Shown: positions 35,178-47,789 of the stretch, one piece after another
Position numbering within the stretch: position 1 is the first letter of the stretch
Layout of the letters: each line of letters starts with the position of its first letter
From: ZYF759 sp046297455
Lineage (GTDB): Bacteria; Pseudomonadota; Alphaproteobacteria; Rhizobiales; Rhizobiaceae
Reading direction: 5' to 3'
Assembly: GCA_046297455.1 (NCBI GenBank)
Contig: JBKBIT010000002.1
Span: 124,001 to 188,000, forward strand
Length of the DNA stretch: 64,000 nt
The notes under the pieces: model-generated
The model's database searches: none
The model's input: only the letters and a program-made list of their open reading frames with translations
Told to the model about the DNA's origin: nothing
Made by a program: the position numbers and the translations under genes

Positions 35178-36323
35178 ATGAACGAGATCCCTGACCTGCT
35201 TTCCGACGCGGTTGCGCGTCGTGCTGTGCCCTTCGTAGTCGCCACGGCCCTGGACGAAAAGGGTGTCCGCTTCGAAGCGGCCGCCGGCGAGGCGCGACCC
35301 GGCATGGCGGCGGGGCCCGACACGATCTTTCGCATCTTTTCCCAGACGAAGGCGATCGGCGCACTGGCGGCAATGATCCTCATCGAGCGGGGGCTGCTCG
35401 GTTTCGACACGCCCGTGCGCGATATCCTGCCCTCTTTCGCCGAACTGCCGGTGCTTGAGGGCTTTGCCGGCGAGGAACCGCGCCTGCGCCGTCAACAGAG
35501 TGTCGCCACCATCGCCCATCTCGCCACCCACACATCCGGCCTGGCCTATGAATACTGGAATGCCGACATCACGCGCTGGATGGAACTGACCGGCCACCCG
35601 ACCGTCTTTTCGGGCAAGCTCGCCGCACTCGATTATCCGCTCGTTGCCGACCCCGGTACGCAATGGCACTACGGGCCGGGCATCGACTGGCTGGGACGGG
35701 TCGTGGAAACGGTCGACGGACGCCGCATCGACGCCTTCTGCCGGGACGAGATCTTCACGCCGCTCGGTATGGAGGACACCGTCTTCGAGATCGAAGGCGA
35801 GCGAGCGGAACGGCTGGCCGAGGTGCACGCGCGCCAGGAGGACGGGTTCCGGCCGGCCCGCGGCGGCCCTGCCCGCAATCCGGAATTCTACGGCATGGGC
35901 CATGCGCTCTATTCCACCCCGCGCGACTATGGCCGCTTCCTGCGCATGGTGCTGGGCGGCGGTGCACTCGACGGCAACCGCATTCTTTCTGCGCAAGCCG
36001 TGGCGGCCATGCTGGCGGCACGCACCGGCGGGCTTCTCGTGCCGCGCATGGCCTCCGTGGCGCCACGCGTGTCACGCGATTTCGAACCCTTCCCCGGCCG
36101 GCGGGTAAGCCATTCCATGGCTTGGGCGCGGCTTGAGGACGACCTGCCCGGGCGCCGTCGTGCCGGCGCGCAATTCTGGGCAGGCGCCCTCAACACCCAT
36201 TGCTGGCTCGACCCGGCTGCCGGCATTGCAGGCCTCTTCATGACCCAGCTCGCGCCTTTTGCGGACCCCGCGCTCGTGCAAGCCCACGACGCGTTCGAAG
36301 CAGCAATCTACGCGGCCCGCTGA
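35178..36323 (+). CDS. Serine hydrolase (class C beta-lactamase/esterase family)
   Basis: A 381-residue cytosolic protein (no signal peptide) of the beta-lactamase/DD-peptidase superfamily. The catalytic SxxK is S55-Q-T-K58 in FRIFSQTKAIGA. The second motif tyrosine is Y165 in HYGPGIDWLG, the esterase (EstB-like) form. A further family element is THTSGLAYEYW. A late HSMAWARLEDDL/WAGALNTHCW region closes the active site. Without a signal peptide it is more likely a carboxylesterase than a beta-lactamase or cell-wall enzyme. Confidence 0.85.
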   Translation: MNEIPDLLSDAVARRAVPFVVATALDEKGVRFEAAAGEARPGMAAGPDTIFRIFSQTKAIGALAAMILIERGLLGFDTPVRDILPSFAELPVLEGFAGEEPRLRRQQSVATIAHLATHTSGLAYEYWNADITRWMELTGHPTVFSGKLAALDYPLVADPGTQWHYGPGIDWLGRVVETVDGRRIDAFCRDEIFTPLGMEDTVFEIEGERAERLAEVHARQEDGFRPARGGPARNPEFYGMGHALYSTPRDYGRFLRMVLGGGALDGNRILSAQAVAAMLAARTGGLLVPRMASVAPRVSRDFEPFPGRRVSHSMAWARLEDDLPGRRRAGAQFWAGALNTHCWLDPAAGIAGLFMTQLAPFADPALVQAHDAFEAAIYAAR

Positions 36324-36342
36324 CCTGTCTTGCACAACGAAA

Positions 36343-36372
36343 AAGGGCCGGCGCGCATGCGTGCCGGCCCTT
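36343..36372 (-). terminator. Terminator of the L,D-transpeptidase gene
   Basis: AAGGGCCGGC-N10-GCCGGCCCTT forms ten pairs. On the minus strand it is followed by TTTCGTTG. It lies between convergent genes and may stop transcription from both. Confidence 0.8.
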
Positions 36373-36392
36373 GTCGCGAAGGCGCAACCCCG

Positions 36393-38801
36393 TCAGCTGC
36401 TGGGCGTACGTGCCCGCTCCAGCCGTTCGATAGCCTGTGCCAGGCGCGGGTCGCGGCTGTAGACATCGTCATAATAGGCGATCTTGCCGGACGCTTCGGG
36501 GAAGGCCGTGAAATAGGCCACATAGACCGGCACTTCGACCTGCAAGTCTTCGCGCGAGTGCGGGCGCTGCAGCCGCTGGGAGACGTCGCTGACGTCCCAG
36601 CCGAGCACTGCCGCCGCCATGGCACGCGGATCCTCGAGACGGATGCAGCCATTGCTGATGGCGCGGTTCACCCGGTCGAAGAGATGCCGGTCGGGCGTGT
36701 CGTGCATGTAGATCGCGTGGCGGTTGGGGAACATGATCTTCAATTCGCCCAGCGCGTTGCGCGGTCCCGGCCGCTGGCGCACGTCATAGGGGATATTGGC
36801 GCCGTAGCGCCCCCAGTCGATCGCCGACGACGGCACGCTGCGGCCGTTCCGGTCGGTTACCTCGAAGCCCGAGCGGTCCAGATAGCCCGGATCGTCGATC
36901 AGCCGCGACAGATAGGTGTTGACCAGGATCGAACGCGGCACGCCCCAGAACGGATGGAACTCGACATAGGACACCCGGTCCTTGAAGAAGTAGGTCTGGC
37001 GCCCGGTATTGCCGTAGATGGCGCGCATGTTCAGCTTCTCGACGCCGTTCTCGAAATACTGGGCACGGAATGACGGTGCGTTGAGGAACACGAAGCGATC
37101 GGTCAGATCGGACGGCAGCCAGCGCATCTGCTCCAGCGCCAAGATCACCTTCTCCTTGCGGCCGGCCACCGACTCGCCCGCCAGGCCGCGCACGGTCTGC
37201 GGCCCGATGACTCCGTCCACCGCCAGGTTGCGCGCCGCCTGGGCGCCGCGGATGACGGGCACCAGTTCCTGGTCGTAGACATCGGAACCGCGATGGCGCG
37301 CCAGCACCTCGCCGTGCTCTTCCAGGAAGGCGGCGTCTGCGTCCCGCTCGATCAGCTTCAGGATCTTGGCGAATTCGGCATTGGTGTTGCCGGGCCTTAT
37401 CAGGCCCTGGAGGTCGATGACGATGTCATTTTCCTCGGAAACGCGCAGCATCTCGAGCTCGGCGCGCAGCTTCTGGTAGAACTCGTTCTGCGGATGCCGG
37501 CTGTCGAGATGGGCGCGAACATCGTCCGCCTCGGCCAGCGTCGCCAGCTCGACCGCGAAATCGACCTCCTTGAGCTGGAAATCGTAATAGCCGGAGATCC
37601 GGTTGGGATCGATGCGCCCGCCATGCACGTCGCGCACATAACGCAACGTCCTGGCAGACAGCTCCATCTCGAAGCGGGCCAGTTCGGCCTCGCTCGCGCC
37701 GCGGCGCGGTGTGGAGACACGGTAGTGGTCAGGGTTGAGGCCATGGCTATCGGCAGCAGCCAGTACGTCCATCGCCTGCACCGCCGCCTCGCTCGGCACG
37801 CCATCGAGCACCCAGATGAAATCGGGATGCTCGGAGTAGTGCGCGACCAGCGCCTCGGCGACCGCCTTTTCGGTCATCAGGTCGAATTCCTGAAGAGCCT
37901 CGAGCGTCGCCTCGGTTAGCCGCATCGGCTCTGGCGCGATCTCCTCGATGATCTCGGCGACCTCTTCGACTTCCTCGGAAATCTCTTCGCGAACCGTCTC
38001 GACCTCGGCGGCAACACCATCGTCCACGGCAGTTTCGACTGCGCCCGCGGCCTCCTCGGCAGCCTCGGCCACATCTTCCACGCCGTCCTCGATCATCTCG
38101 GCGACCGCCTCAGCGCTCTCCTCGACGATTTCGCTCACCTCGTCGGCAGCAGTGTCGGCTTGCTCGATCGCAGCTTCGACCTCGGCCTCGAATGCGATCT
38201 GCGCCGCCGTTCCGACGTCGCTCGGCATCACTTCTGGCGCGGTCTCGGCGACCTGCTCGGCCGCGTCATCGCCTTCTGCGACGGCTGTCTCGACCTGGAG
38301 CGGGGCAGCGTCTCTGACGTCAGGCACGGCAGCGGCCTGCGGAGCGGAAACTTCTTCATCCTCGGCGACAACAACCGCCTCGGCCTGTTCCATGCCCTCA
38401 TCGGCGGCCAGATCCTCGCTCGCTTCTGCAGCAAGACGCTCAACCGATGCGACGATCTGGGGATCGATGCCCTCGGCACTGGCCACCATAAGCCCCGACG
38501 CATAGGGCGCACGGGCTTCCTCGATCTTGATCTCGATAGCGGCAAAGTCGACGCGCACCAGCGGGTCGGCGCGGTAATCATAATAGCTGGGACCGGCCAC
38601 GCGCGGCAGCGACGCGGGCTGGGTGCGCTGCGGCTCAGGTGCCTGCTGCTGGGTCGGCTCGGCGGGGCGATGCAGCTGTTCCGGCGTTCCAAAGAGCAGT
38701 TCCAGCAAGCCCTGCGCCGAGGCTGGCGGCACCCCGATCGTCATTGTCGCGGCGAGCGCGGTCGTTGCAAGTGCCAGACGTCTGTTTCGCGAGGACTTCA
38801 T
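36393..38801 (-). CDS. L,D-transpeptidase (YkuD) with long acidic N-terminal insert
   Basis: An 802-residue periplasmic enzyme that forms 3-3 peptidoglycan crosslinks or attaches proteins to peptidoglycan. A signal peptide (MKSSRNRRLALATTALAATM TIGVPPASAQ) is followed by a short basic-hydrophobic region with YYDYRADPLVRVDFAAIEI. About residues 95-290 form an almost Lys/Arg-free Ala/Glu/Val-rich stretch (EEVEEVAEIIEEIAPEP at its end). Then comes the scaffold domain of the YcbB/LdtD type (TEATLEALQEFDL...HPDFIWVLDG), a peptidoglycan-binding segment (AVDGVIGPQTVRGLAG), and the YkuD catalytic domain. The catalytic cysteine is in HAIYMHDTP...ISNGCIRLEDP. The start at 38801 has GGTGGGATC upstream. 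Confidence 0.85.
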   Translation of the reverse strand: MKSSRNRRLALATTALAATMTIGVPPASAQGLLELLFGTPEQLHRPAEPTQQQAPEPQRTQPASLPRVAGPSYYDYRADPLVRVDFAAIEIKIEEARAPYASGLMVASAEGIDPQIVASVERLAAEASEDLAADEGMEQAEAVVVAEDEEVSAPQAAAVPDVRDAAPLQVETAVAEGDDAAEQVAETAPEVMPSDVGTAAQIAFEAEVEAAIEQADTAADEVSEIVEESAEAVAEMIEDGVEDVAEAAEEAAGAVETAVDDGVAAEVETVREEISEEVEEVAEIIEEIAPEPMRLTEATLEALQEFDLMTEKAVAEALVAHYSEHPDFIWVLDGVPSEAAVQAMDVLAAADSHGLNPDHYRVSTPRRGASEAELARFEMELSARTLRYVRDVHGGRIDPNRISGYYDFQLKEVDFAVELATLAEADDVRAHLDSRHPQNEFYQKLRAELEMLRVSEENDIVIDLQGLIRPGNTNAEFAKILKLIERDADAAFLEEHGEVLARHRGSDVYDQELVPVIRGAQAARNLAVDGVIGPQTVRGLAGESVAGRKEKVILALEQMRWLPSDLTDRFVFLNAPSFRAQYFENGVEKLNMRAIYGNTGRQTYFFKDRVSYVEFHPFWGVPRSILVNTYLSRLIDDPGYLDRSGFEVTDRNGRSVPSSAIDWGRYGANIPYDVRQRPGPRNALGELKIMFPNRHAIYMHDTPDRHLFDRVNRAISNGCIRLEDPRAMAAAVLGWDVSDVSQRLQRPHSREDLQVEVPVYVAYFTAFPEASGKIAYYDDVYSRDPRLAQAIERLERARTPSS

Positions 38802-39237
38802 GATCCCACCAATTTTCATTTCGTTAGCCCGAATGTGAACCCAACCCTGCAACCATCGCGCCGGTTCCGAGAACTCGGAGACCGCCCGGACCGCCAACGG
38901 ACTGGGATACCGCCCTGCAATTTTTTTGTTGTTGGTTGCGACTATAGAGATTCCGGGTGATCGAGGGTAGCCACGATGCCCCGCTCACCGTGCTTTTGCC
39001 TCGGCACGTTTGCATTTATGACACGGTTATGGCGGCCGGAATCTCAAGTAGCGCCTGTATTGGCTCCATCTTCACGCGCATGTGAACCGGCACTTCGCCC
39101 AACGCAGCCCCGATGCACGAATCGACGCGCTGCGCACGCCCTTTCCGATTCTCTTCCCAAGTAGCGGGCGTTCTTATCGGCTTGTTAACGCTAATGATCG
39201 ATGAATAGCCAAGTCGTCTCAAGTAACGAGTAAGCCG
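38802..39237. other. Divergent intergenic region, AT-rich patches, no gene
   Basis: 436 bp between the L,D-transpeptidase (minus) and the deacetylase (plus). It contains T-rich tracts (CAATTTTTTTGTTGTTG at 38918-38934) and AT-rich stretches near 39170-39210 (TTGTTAACGCTAATGATCGA) that probably hold promoters. I see no gene or structured RNA I can support. Confidence 0.5.
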
Positions 39238-40089
39238 ATGCGTCGCTTCTTCGGGATCTGCTGCACCGCCGTCTTGGCGGCCTTACTGGCCAGCTGCGCC
39301 AGCACGCCTCAAGGCGGCGCACACACGGCAGACAGCGCCTCAGTTTCCATCGCGCCGATGGCATTCGCGCCGATCAGGCCCATGCCCTCGGACGACATCA
39401 TGGCCTTTCCGGGCCAGCGCCGTGGCCTTGCCGGCCGCACCATCCGCGTCAGCGCCATTCAGGACATCGTACTTGCACGGGGCGAGGTCGTTCTCACCTT
39501 CGACGACGGGCCGGTTCCCGGTCGCACTACCGCCATTCTGGACGCGCTGGAGCGACACAACGCGAAGGCCACCTTCCTCATGGTCGGCCAGATGGCGCGC
39601 AATCACCCGCATCTGGTGCGAGAGGTGGCATCCCGGGGGCACACGATCGGCTCGCATACGCAGAACCACCCCAATCTGGCCGGCATGTCGTTCGACGCAG
39701 CCATGGCAGACATCGAGGCTGGCGAGCGCAGCATCGCCGCCGCGCTGGTCCCGACCCGGCATTCAGCCTCACCATTCTTCCGCTTTCCCTATCTCGCCGA
39801 CACGCCGGCGCTGCGCCGGCATCTGGCCGCCCGCGGCTCGGTGGTCATCGACGTCGACATAGACTCCAAGGACTACTTCCAGTCGACGCCGGCCCAGGTG
39901 CGCGAGCGCACGCTGCAGATGCTGGAAAGACGTGGCTCCGGCATCGTGCTCTTCCACGATCTGCACCAACGCACCGCCAACATGCTGCCGTCGTTCCTCG
40001 ATCAGCTCCAGGCGAGGGGTTTCCGAGTGGTCCATCTCGTGCCGGCCCGCTCTGGCCCGCTGCTGGCATCGGCCGCGCCCGACACCTGA
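39238..40089 (+). CDS. Polysaccharide deacetylase (NodB-type) lipoprotein
   Basis: A 283-residue predicted outer- or inner-membrane lipoprotein. The lipobox LLASC gives lipidated C20. The NodB homology domain spans about residues 75-275, with catalytic D89-D90 in LTFDDGPVPG and zinc-binding H140 and H144 in IGSHTQNHPN. A distal VLFHDLHQRT supplies the last histidine. Family members remove N-acetyl groups from peptidoglycan, chitin oligomers or surface glycans. The target is unknown. It has its own upstream region and is convergent with mfd. Confidence 0.87.
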   Translation: MRRFFGICCTAVLAALLASCASTPQGGAHTADSASVSIAPMAFAPIRPMPSDDIMAFPGQRRGLAGRTIRVSAIQDIVLARGEVVLTFDDGPVPGRTTAILDALERHNAKATFLMVGQMARNHPHLVREVASRGHTIGSHTQNHPNLAGMSFDAAMADIEAGERSIAAALVPTRHSASPFFRFPYLADTPALRRHLAARGSVVIDVDIDSKDYFQSTPAQVRERTLQMLERRGSGIVLFHDLHQRTANMLPSFLDQLQARGFRVVHLVPARSGPLLASAAPDT

Positions 40090-40097
40090 CGGGTGAA

Positions 40098-40122
40098 GGG
40101 GGCAACCTCGAAGGTTGCGCCC

Positions 40123-40123
<1 letters not shown>
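40098..40123. terminator. Convergent hairpin between the deacetylase and mfd
   Basis: GCAACCT-cga-AGGTTGC (40102-40118), extended by a GGGGG/CCCC stretch around a bulge, lies between convergent stop codons. It likely terminates transcription from one or both sides. Confidence 0.5.
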
Positions 40124-43607
<3,484 letters not shown>

Positions 43608-43611
<4 letters not shown>

Positions 43612-43901
43612 TGCGCGCCCGTCTGCACCGCCCGCACCGCGCCGTCGCGGATGCGCTGGAAAAGTGGCGTGTCATGCGCAGCCGCAACCTTCTCGCGTCC
43701 CGTCAGCCAGTCGAGGATCGTCTGGTCCTGCACCTCCATCAGCGCCTCGAACTGGTCGAGTTCCGCTTCCGACAGCGTCTCGATCTCCCGGTCGGCAAAG
43801 CCGCCCAGAATCAGATCGGTCTCGCGCATGCCGCGATGCCAGGCGCGGAATCGTGCCCGCCGCCTGCGATGGTCGAGTTGGTCGCCCGCCTGTCCGCTCA
43901 T
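43608..43901 (-). CDS. sdhE: FAD assembly factor SdhE
   Basis: A 97-residue cytosolic protein that promotes covalent flavinylation of succinate dehydrogenase SdhA. The hallmark RGxxE reads RGMRETDLILGGF (R23-G24...E27), followed by the usual ELDQFEALMEVQDQTILDWL. It overlaps mfd by 4 bp and is divergent from recG. The mfd-sdhE-recG cluster is well conserved in this order, as I recall. Confidence 0.92.
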
Positions 43902-43995
43902 GAAGAAACACCCTGTTCGATGATGGCGCGCATATAGCGCGCGCGATCTCTCATGTCAGCCTTGCGGAACGATCCTGCCGACATATTGTGCGCCC

Positions 43996-46101
43996 ATGCG
44001 CCCGTCCCTCCTCGATCCGCTCTTTGCCCCCGCCACCTCCCTGACCGGTATCGGCGACAAGCTCGCCGATCTGCTGGCGAGAATCGTGCCTGTGGACACG
44101 ACCGGCCGCGAGCTGCGGGTGGGCGACCTGATCTTCGCGCTTCCCCATTCGCTCGTCGATCGGCGCAACAGGCCCGGCATCGCGGGCGCGGCCGAGGGCG
44201 CCATCGTCACGCTGGAGGTGCGCATCGACCGCCACCAGGCGCCGCCGCGCGGCTCAAAAGCGCCCTACCGCGTCTTTGCCCATGACGAGACCGGCGAGAT
44301 CGCCTTCACCTTCTTCCGCGCCAAGGGCGACTGGCTGTTGCGCCAGATGCCGGAGGGCGAGACCATGCTGGTCTCCGGCCGCATGGAATGGTTCAACGGC
44401 CGCCCCTCCATGGTCCATCCCGACCATATCGTGCCGATCGAAAAGGCCGCCGACCTGCCCGAGATCGAGCCGGTCTATCCCGGCACCGCAAGGCTTGCCC
44501 CAAAGATCCTGCGCCGCGCGGCCTTGGAAGCCATCGCCCGCATCCCCGCTCTGCCCGAATGGCAGGATGCGGCTTTCATGGCCAGGAACAGTTTTCCCTC
44601 CTTCGCCGATGCCCTTGCCCGCCTGCACTCGCCGCGCGATGCCCATGACGTGGCGCTGGAATCGCCGGCCCGCCGCCGTCTTGCCTATGACGAGATCCTC
44701 GCCGGCCAATTGGCCCTTGCGCTTGTCCGCGCCCGCATGAAGCGCGCCGCCGGCCTGCCGCTTTTGGGCGACGGCTCCATCGAAGCAAGAATCCGCGCTG
44801 CCCTGCCCTATGCGCTCACCGCCGCACAGGAGACGGCGCTTGCCGAGATCAAGGAAGACCTCACCTCGCCTGAGCGCATGCTGCGCCTCCTGCAGGGTGA
44901 TGTCGGCTCCGGCAAGACCGTCGTTGCGCTGCTCGCCATGGCGCGCGCGGCCGAGGCCGGCCGTCAGGCAGCACTGATGGCCCCGACGGAAATTCTCGCC
45001 CGCCAGCATTTTTCGACCATCGCGCCGCTTGCCGAGAGCGTCGGGCTTCGCACCGCCATCCTCACCGGCCGCGAAAAGGGCCGCGAGCGCGCCGCCACCG
45101 CCGCTTCCATCGAAGCCGGCGAGATCGACATCGTCATCGGCACCCATGCGCTTTTCCAGGAAAGCGTTTCCTTCCGCGACCTGGCGCTTGCCATCATCGA
45201 CGAGCAGCACCGTTTCGGCGTCCACCAGCGCCTTGCCATGACCGCCAAGGGGCTTGCGCCCGACATGCTGGTCATGACCGCCACACCGATCCCGCGCACG
45301 CTGGTGCTCACCGCTTTCGGCGACATGGACGTCTCGCGGCTGACCGAAAAGCCGCCCGGCCGCCGCCCGGTCAAGACCGTCACGCTCCCCGACGACCGTC
45401 TCGACGAGCTCGTCTCCCGCATGGAGACCGCCGTTGCCGAAGGCCAGAAGATCTACTGGATCTGCCCGCTGGTCGAGGAATCGGAGGAGGTCAAGCTCAC
45501 CTCGGCCGAAGAGCGTTTTTCATCGCTCAAACCCGTCTTCGGCGAGCGCATCGGCCTCGTCCACGGCCGCATGTCGGGCCGCGACAAGGACGAGGCCATG
45601 CGCGCCTTCAAGGCCGGCGAGACGCGGCTTCTGGTCGGCACCACGGTGATCGAGGTCGGCGTCGACGTGCCCGACGCCACCATCATCGTCATCGAACATG
45701 CCGAGCGTTTCGGCCTGGCCCAGCTCCACCAGCTGCGCGGCCGCGTCGGCCGCGGCGAAAAACCCTCCAGCTGCGTGCTGTTGTTCAAGGAACCGCTCGG
45801 CGAAATCGCCCGCGCCCGTTTGGCCGTCATGCGCGAGACCGAGGACGGCTTCCGCATCGCCGAGGAGGACCTGCGCCTGCGCGGTGAAGGCGAGTTGCTC
45901 GGCACCCGACAATCCGGCACGCCCGGTTTTCGCGTCGCCCGCCTCGAAGCCCACGGCGACCTCCTGGAAGCCGCCCGCGACGACGCACGGCTGATTTTGG
46001 CCAAGGACCCGGAACTGGCGGGCCCACGCGGCGAGGCGCTGCGGCTGTTGTTGTATGTGTTCGGACGGGACGACGCGGTGAGGTTGCTCAGGGCGGGGTG
46101 A
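43996..46101 (+). CDS. recG: ATP-dependent DNA helicase RecG
   Basis: A 701-residue helicase that remodels stalled forks and Holliday junctions. The N-terminal wedge/OB domain (LTGIGDKLADLL, GEIAFTFFRAKGDWL) is followed by the helicase core: LQGDVGSGKTVVAL (Walker A, about residue 301), IIDEQHRFGVHQR (DEQH form), MTATPIPRTL, LLVGTTVIEVGVDVPDA and QLHQLRGRVGRGE. The C-terminal TRG motif region EDGFRIAEEDLRLRGEGELL GTRQSG is present. The length is normal. Confidence 0.97.
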   Translation: MRPSLLDPLFAPATSLTGIGDKLADLLARIVPVDTTGRELRVGDLIFALPHSLVDRRNRPGIAGAAEGAIVTLEVRIDRHQAPPRGSKAPYRVFAHDETGEIAFTFFRAKGDWLLRQMPEGETMLVSGRMEWFNGRPSMVHPDHIVPIEKAADLPEIEPVYPGTARLAPKILRRAALEAIARIPALPEWQDAAFMARNSFPSFADALARLHSPRDAHDVALESPARRRLAYDEILAGQLALALVRARMKRAAGLPLLGDGSIEARIRAALPYALTAAQETALAEIKEDLTSPERMLRLLQGDVGSGKTVVALLAMARAAEAGRQAALMAPTEILARQHFSTIAPLAESVGLRTAILTGREKGRERAATAASIEAGEIDIVIGTHALFQESVSFRDLALAIIDEQHRFGVHQRLAMTAKGLAPDMLVMTATPIPRTLVLTAFGDMDVSRLTEKPPGRRPVKTVTLPDDRLDELVSRMETAVAEGQKIYWICPLVEESEEVKLTSAEERFSSLKPVFGERIGLVHGRMSGRDKDEAMRAFKAGETRLLVGTTVIEVGVDVPDATIIVIEHAERFGLAQLHQLRGRVGRGEKPSSCVLLFKEPLGEIARARLAVMRETEDGFRIAEEDLRLRGEGELLGTRQSGTPGFRVARLEAHGDLLEAARDDARLILAKDPELAGPRGEALRLLLYVFGRDDAVRLLRAG

Positions 46102-46123
46102 GGAAGGCCGTTCTACCCCCACG

Positions 46124-46207
46124 CGTCGTCATCCTGGGGCAAGCGTAGCAAAGCGGAGCGCGACCCTAGGATCCATGCCTGAACAGCCAAGGCCACGCGA
46201 GGCGTCG
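46124..46207 (+). repeat. Second intergenic repeat family, copy 1
   Basis: 84 bp beginning CGTCGTCATCCTGGGGCAAG and ending CACGCGAGGCGTCG. Nearly identical to 46327-46410. The first 60 bp also recur at 46981-47040. Sequences like this (CCCTAGGATCCATGCCTGAA) are common in rhizobial intergenic DNA. Confidence 0.8.
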
Positions 46208-46326
46208 GGTGAAGGCGCCACGACTTCCCCGTTCTGGCATGAAACCTCGGGTCAAGCCCGACCATGACGAAGCGGAAGCGGTGCGGCCAATCGCCAACGT
46301 CGGAGAATAGCCAAGCCACCCCCAAC

Positions 46327-46410
46327 CGTCGTCATCCTGGGGCAAGCGCAGCGAAGCGGAGCGCGACCCTAGGATCCATGCCTGAACAGCCAAGGCCACG
46401 CGAGGCGTCG
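46327..46410 (+). repeat. Second intergenic repeat family, copy 2
   Basis: 84 bp, nearly identical to copy 1, with the shared block ACCCTAGGATCCATGCCTGA. It is preceded by AACGTCGGAGAATAGCCAAG, a module that recurs as AACGTCGGAGAACAGCCAAG before copy 4. Confidence 0.8.
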
Positions 46411-46551
46411 CACCCGAACAACCACTTCTTCTCCGTTCTGGCATGAAACCTCGGGTCTGCGCATTCGCTTCGCTCCCGCGCCGCCCGAGGATAACGAACG
46501 CAGCGGGTGGCACCGCTCGCAGTGCACACGCACCTCCGCTACACTCCCGCC

Positions 46552-46839
46552 ATGACGGGCTATGTCTATATGTTGGCGAGCCAGAAGCGGGGCACGATCT
46601 ATATCGGCGTCACCGCTTCACTCGGCCGCCGCATCCCCGAGCACCGGGATGGCACGGGCTCCCGTTTCACCGGGCAATACGGCGTGCGGCGCCTGGTCTG
46701 GTACGAGGAGCATTTCGATATTCGCGACGCCATCCAGCGCGAAAAATCGCTCAAGCGCTGGAAGCGGCAATGGAAGATCGACCTGATCGAGAAGACCAAT
46801 CCCGATTGGGAAGAACTTTTTCGCGGTTGGGGGTGGTAG
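46552..46839 (+). CDS. Small GIY-YIG nuclease-domain protein
   Basis: A 95-residue UvrC/YhbQ-type GIY-YIG protein. The core reads GYVYMLASQKRGTIYIGVTA (VYM...IYIG) and then SLGRRIPEHRDGTGSRFTGQ YG, with the catalytic arginine in GRR and further motif residues WYEEHFDIRDAIQREKSLKR W. It has no clear ribosome binding site and lies within repeat-rich DNA. Such small nucleases are common singly in rhizobial genomes and are not known to move by themselves. The function is unknown. Confidence 0.85.
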   Translation: MTGYVYMLASQKRGTIYIGVTASLGRRIPEHRDGTGSRFTGQYGVRRLVWYEEHFDIRDAIQREKSLKRWKRQWKIDLIEKTNPDWEELFRGWGW

Positions 46840-46865
46840 CGACGTCGGGTCGTCCTCTGCCTCCG

Positions 46866-46927
46866 TTCAGGCATGGATCCTAGGGTCTCCGTCTCGCTGC
46901 GCTCGTCTCCGCCCTAGGATGACGACG
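46866..46927 (-). repeat. Second intergenic repeat family, copy 3 (inverted)
   Basis: 62 bp, TTCAGGCATGGATCCTAGGG ... GCCCTAGGATGACGACG, an inverted relative of the other copies with a different middle (CTCCGTCTCGCTGCGCTCGT). Confidence 0.65.
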
Positions 46928-46980
46928 CGGAGGGGTACCGCCAATCACCAACGTCGGAGAACAGCCAAGCCACCCCCCAC

Positions 46981-47040
46981 CGTCGTCATCCCAGGGCAAG
47001 CGCAGCGAAGCGAAGCGCGACCCTGGGATCCATGCCTGAA
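46981..47040 (+). repeat. Second intergenic repeat family, copy 4
   Basis: 60 bp, CGTCGTCATCCCAGGGCAAG ... CCCTGGGATCCATGCCTGAA, diverged from copies 1 and 2 at about one base in twelve. Confidence 0.75.
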
Positions 47041-47606
47041 TGACTCATGCCGCGCGGATCGCCAGACGTGGAGACCTTTTTGCCACCTCCACCGATCACA
47101 AGAACGCAAACCTCGCCCAACCCCTTGTTTCCACTCACCCCTGCCTCCTCCCCAAAGATCTCTTTCGCGTCCGCTCGCAGGAATTTATTCACACCCTGGC
47201 GCCCTCCCCGATAATGATCCCATCGCCCTTACGGGAACCCGGCTCCGGACCGGGGTGTCGGGGAGGGTGACGGTGTCCGGGTCGGTCGCGCAACGGGAGC
47301 GTGGCTTGGTGGGAACCGGCCCACCACAGGTCCGGGCCTCGGTGAAGGTCTGGCCGGTAAGGCTGGAGGGTTTTGACCCGCGCAAATGCGGCAAAGAACC
47401 TTCCTGACGAGCCCGGCCCACCCATCCGGGGCGAAAGCACCGGCGGGGCGCGTGGTTTGCGCCAACAAAATTACTAGAGAGGCACGGACAACGCGCCCCG
47501 CTTCCCAACTGAACAAGAAGCCAGACCGGCAACGGGGCGTGGCAGGGATGAAACGCGCCGGTACTTCAGGAATGGAGGAAAGAAGGCAATGCCGCGTCCT
47601 TCACGC

Positions 47607-47745
47607 CCCCCTCTGCCTTGCCAGGCATCTCCCCCACGAGGGGGGAGATCGGCGGCTTCGGCGGCACCGCCCTTCCTGCAACGTTCGCGATTGGCGAAAG
47701 CCGTTGTGACGGGCAATCTCCCCACCTGTGGGGGGTGAGGAGCGG
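47607..47745. repeat. Third intergenic repeat type (CTCCCCC-arm element)
   Basis: About 140 bp bounded by CCCCCTCTGCCTTGCCAGG and AATCTCCCCACCTGTGGGGGG, with internal snapback CTCCCCCACGAGGGGGGAG. It resembles a palindromic element that I recall from Mesorhizobium-type genomes. Only one copy is seen here. Confidence 0.5.
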
Positions 47746-47762
47746 TCGGCCGCAGGCCGGCT

Positions 47763-47784
47763 GGAAGCCAACGATTTGGCTTCC
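47763..47784. repeat. Short perfect hairpin in intergenic DNA
   Basis: GGAAGCCAA-N4-TTGGCTTCC forms nine pairs. It borders the repeat at 47607-47745. No T-tract or neighbouring gene gives it a clear role. Confidence 0.45.
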
Positions 47785-47789
47785 AGAGT

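Larger units (their letters stand above)
46102..46551. other. Repeat-filled intergenic region between recG and the GIY-YIG gene
   Basis: These 450 bp hold two copies of the repeat family described separately (46124-46207 and 46327-46410), linked by 40-50-bp modules such as CATGAAACCTCGGGTC that also recur after the second copy. No gene is supported. Confidence 0.7.

Noticed and set aside
47185..47532. Minus-strand frames in the 47.2-47.5 kb intergenic region
   Set aside because: Low-complexity GC-rich sequence, no ribosome binding site, no family resemblance, and several mutually overlapping alternatives.
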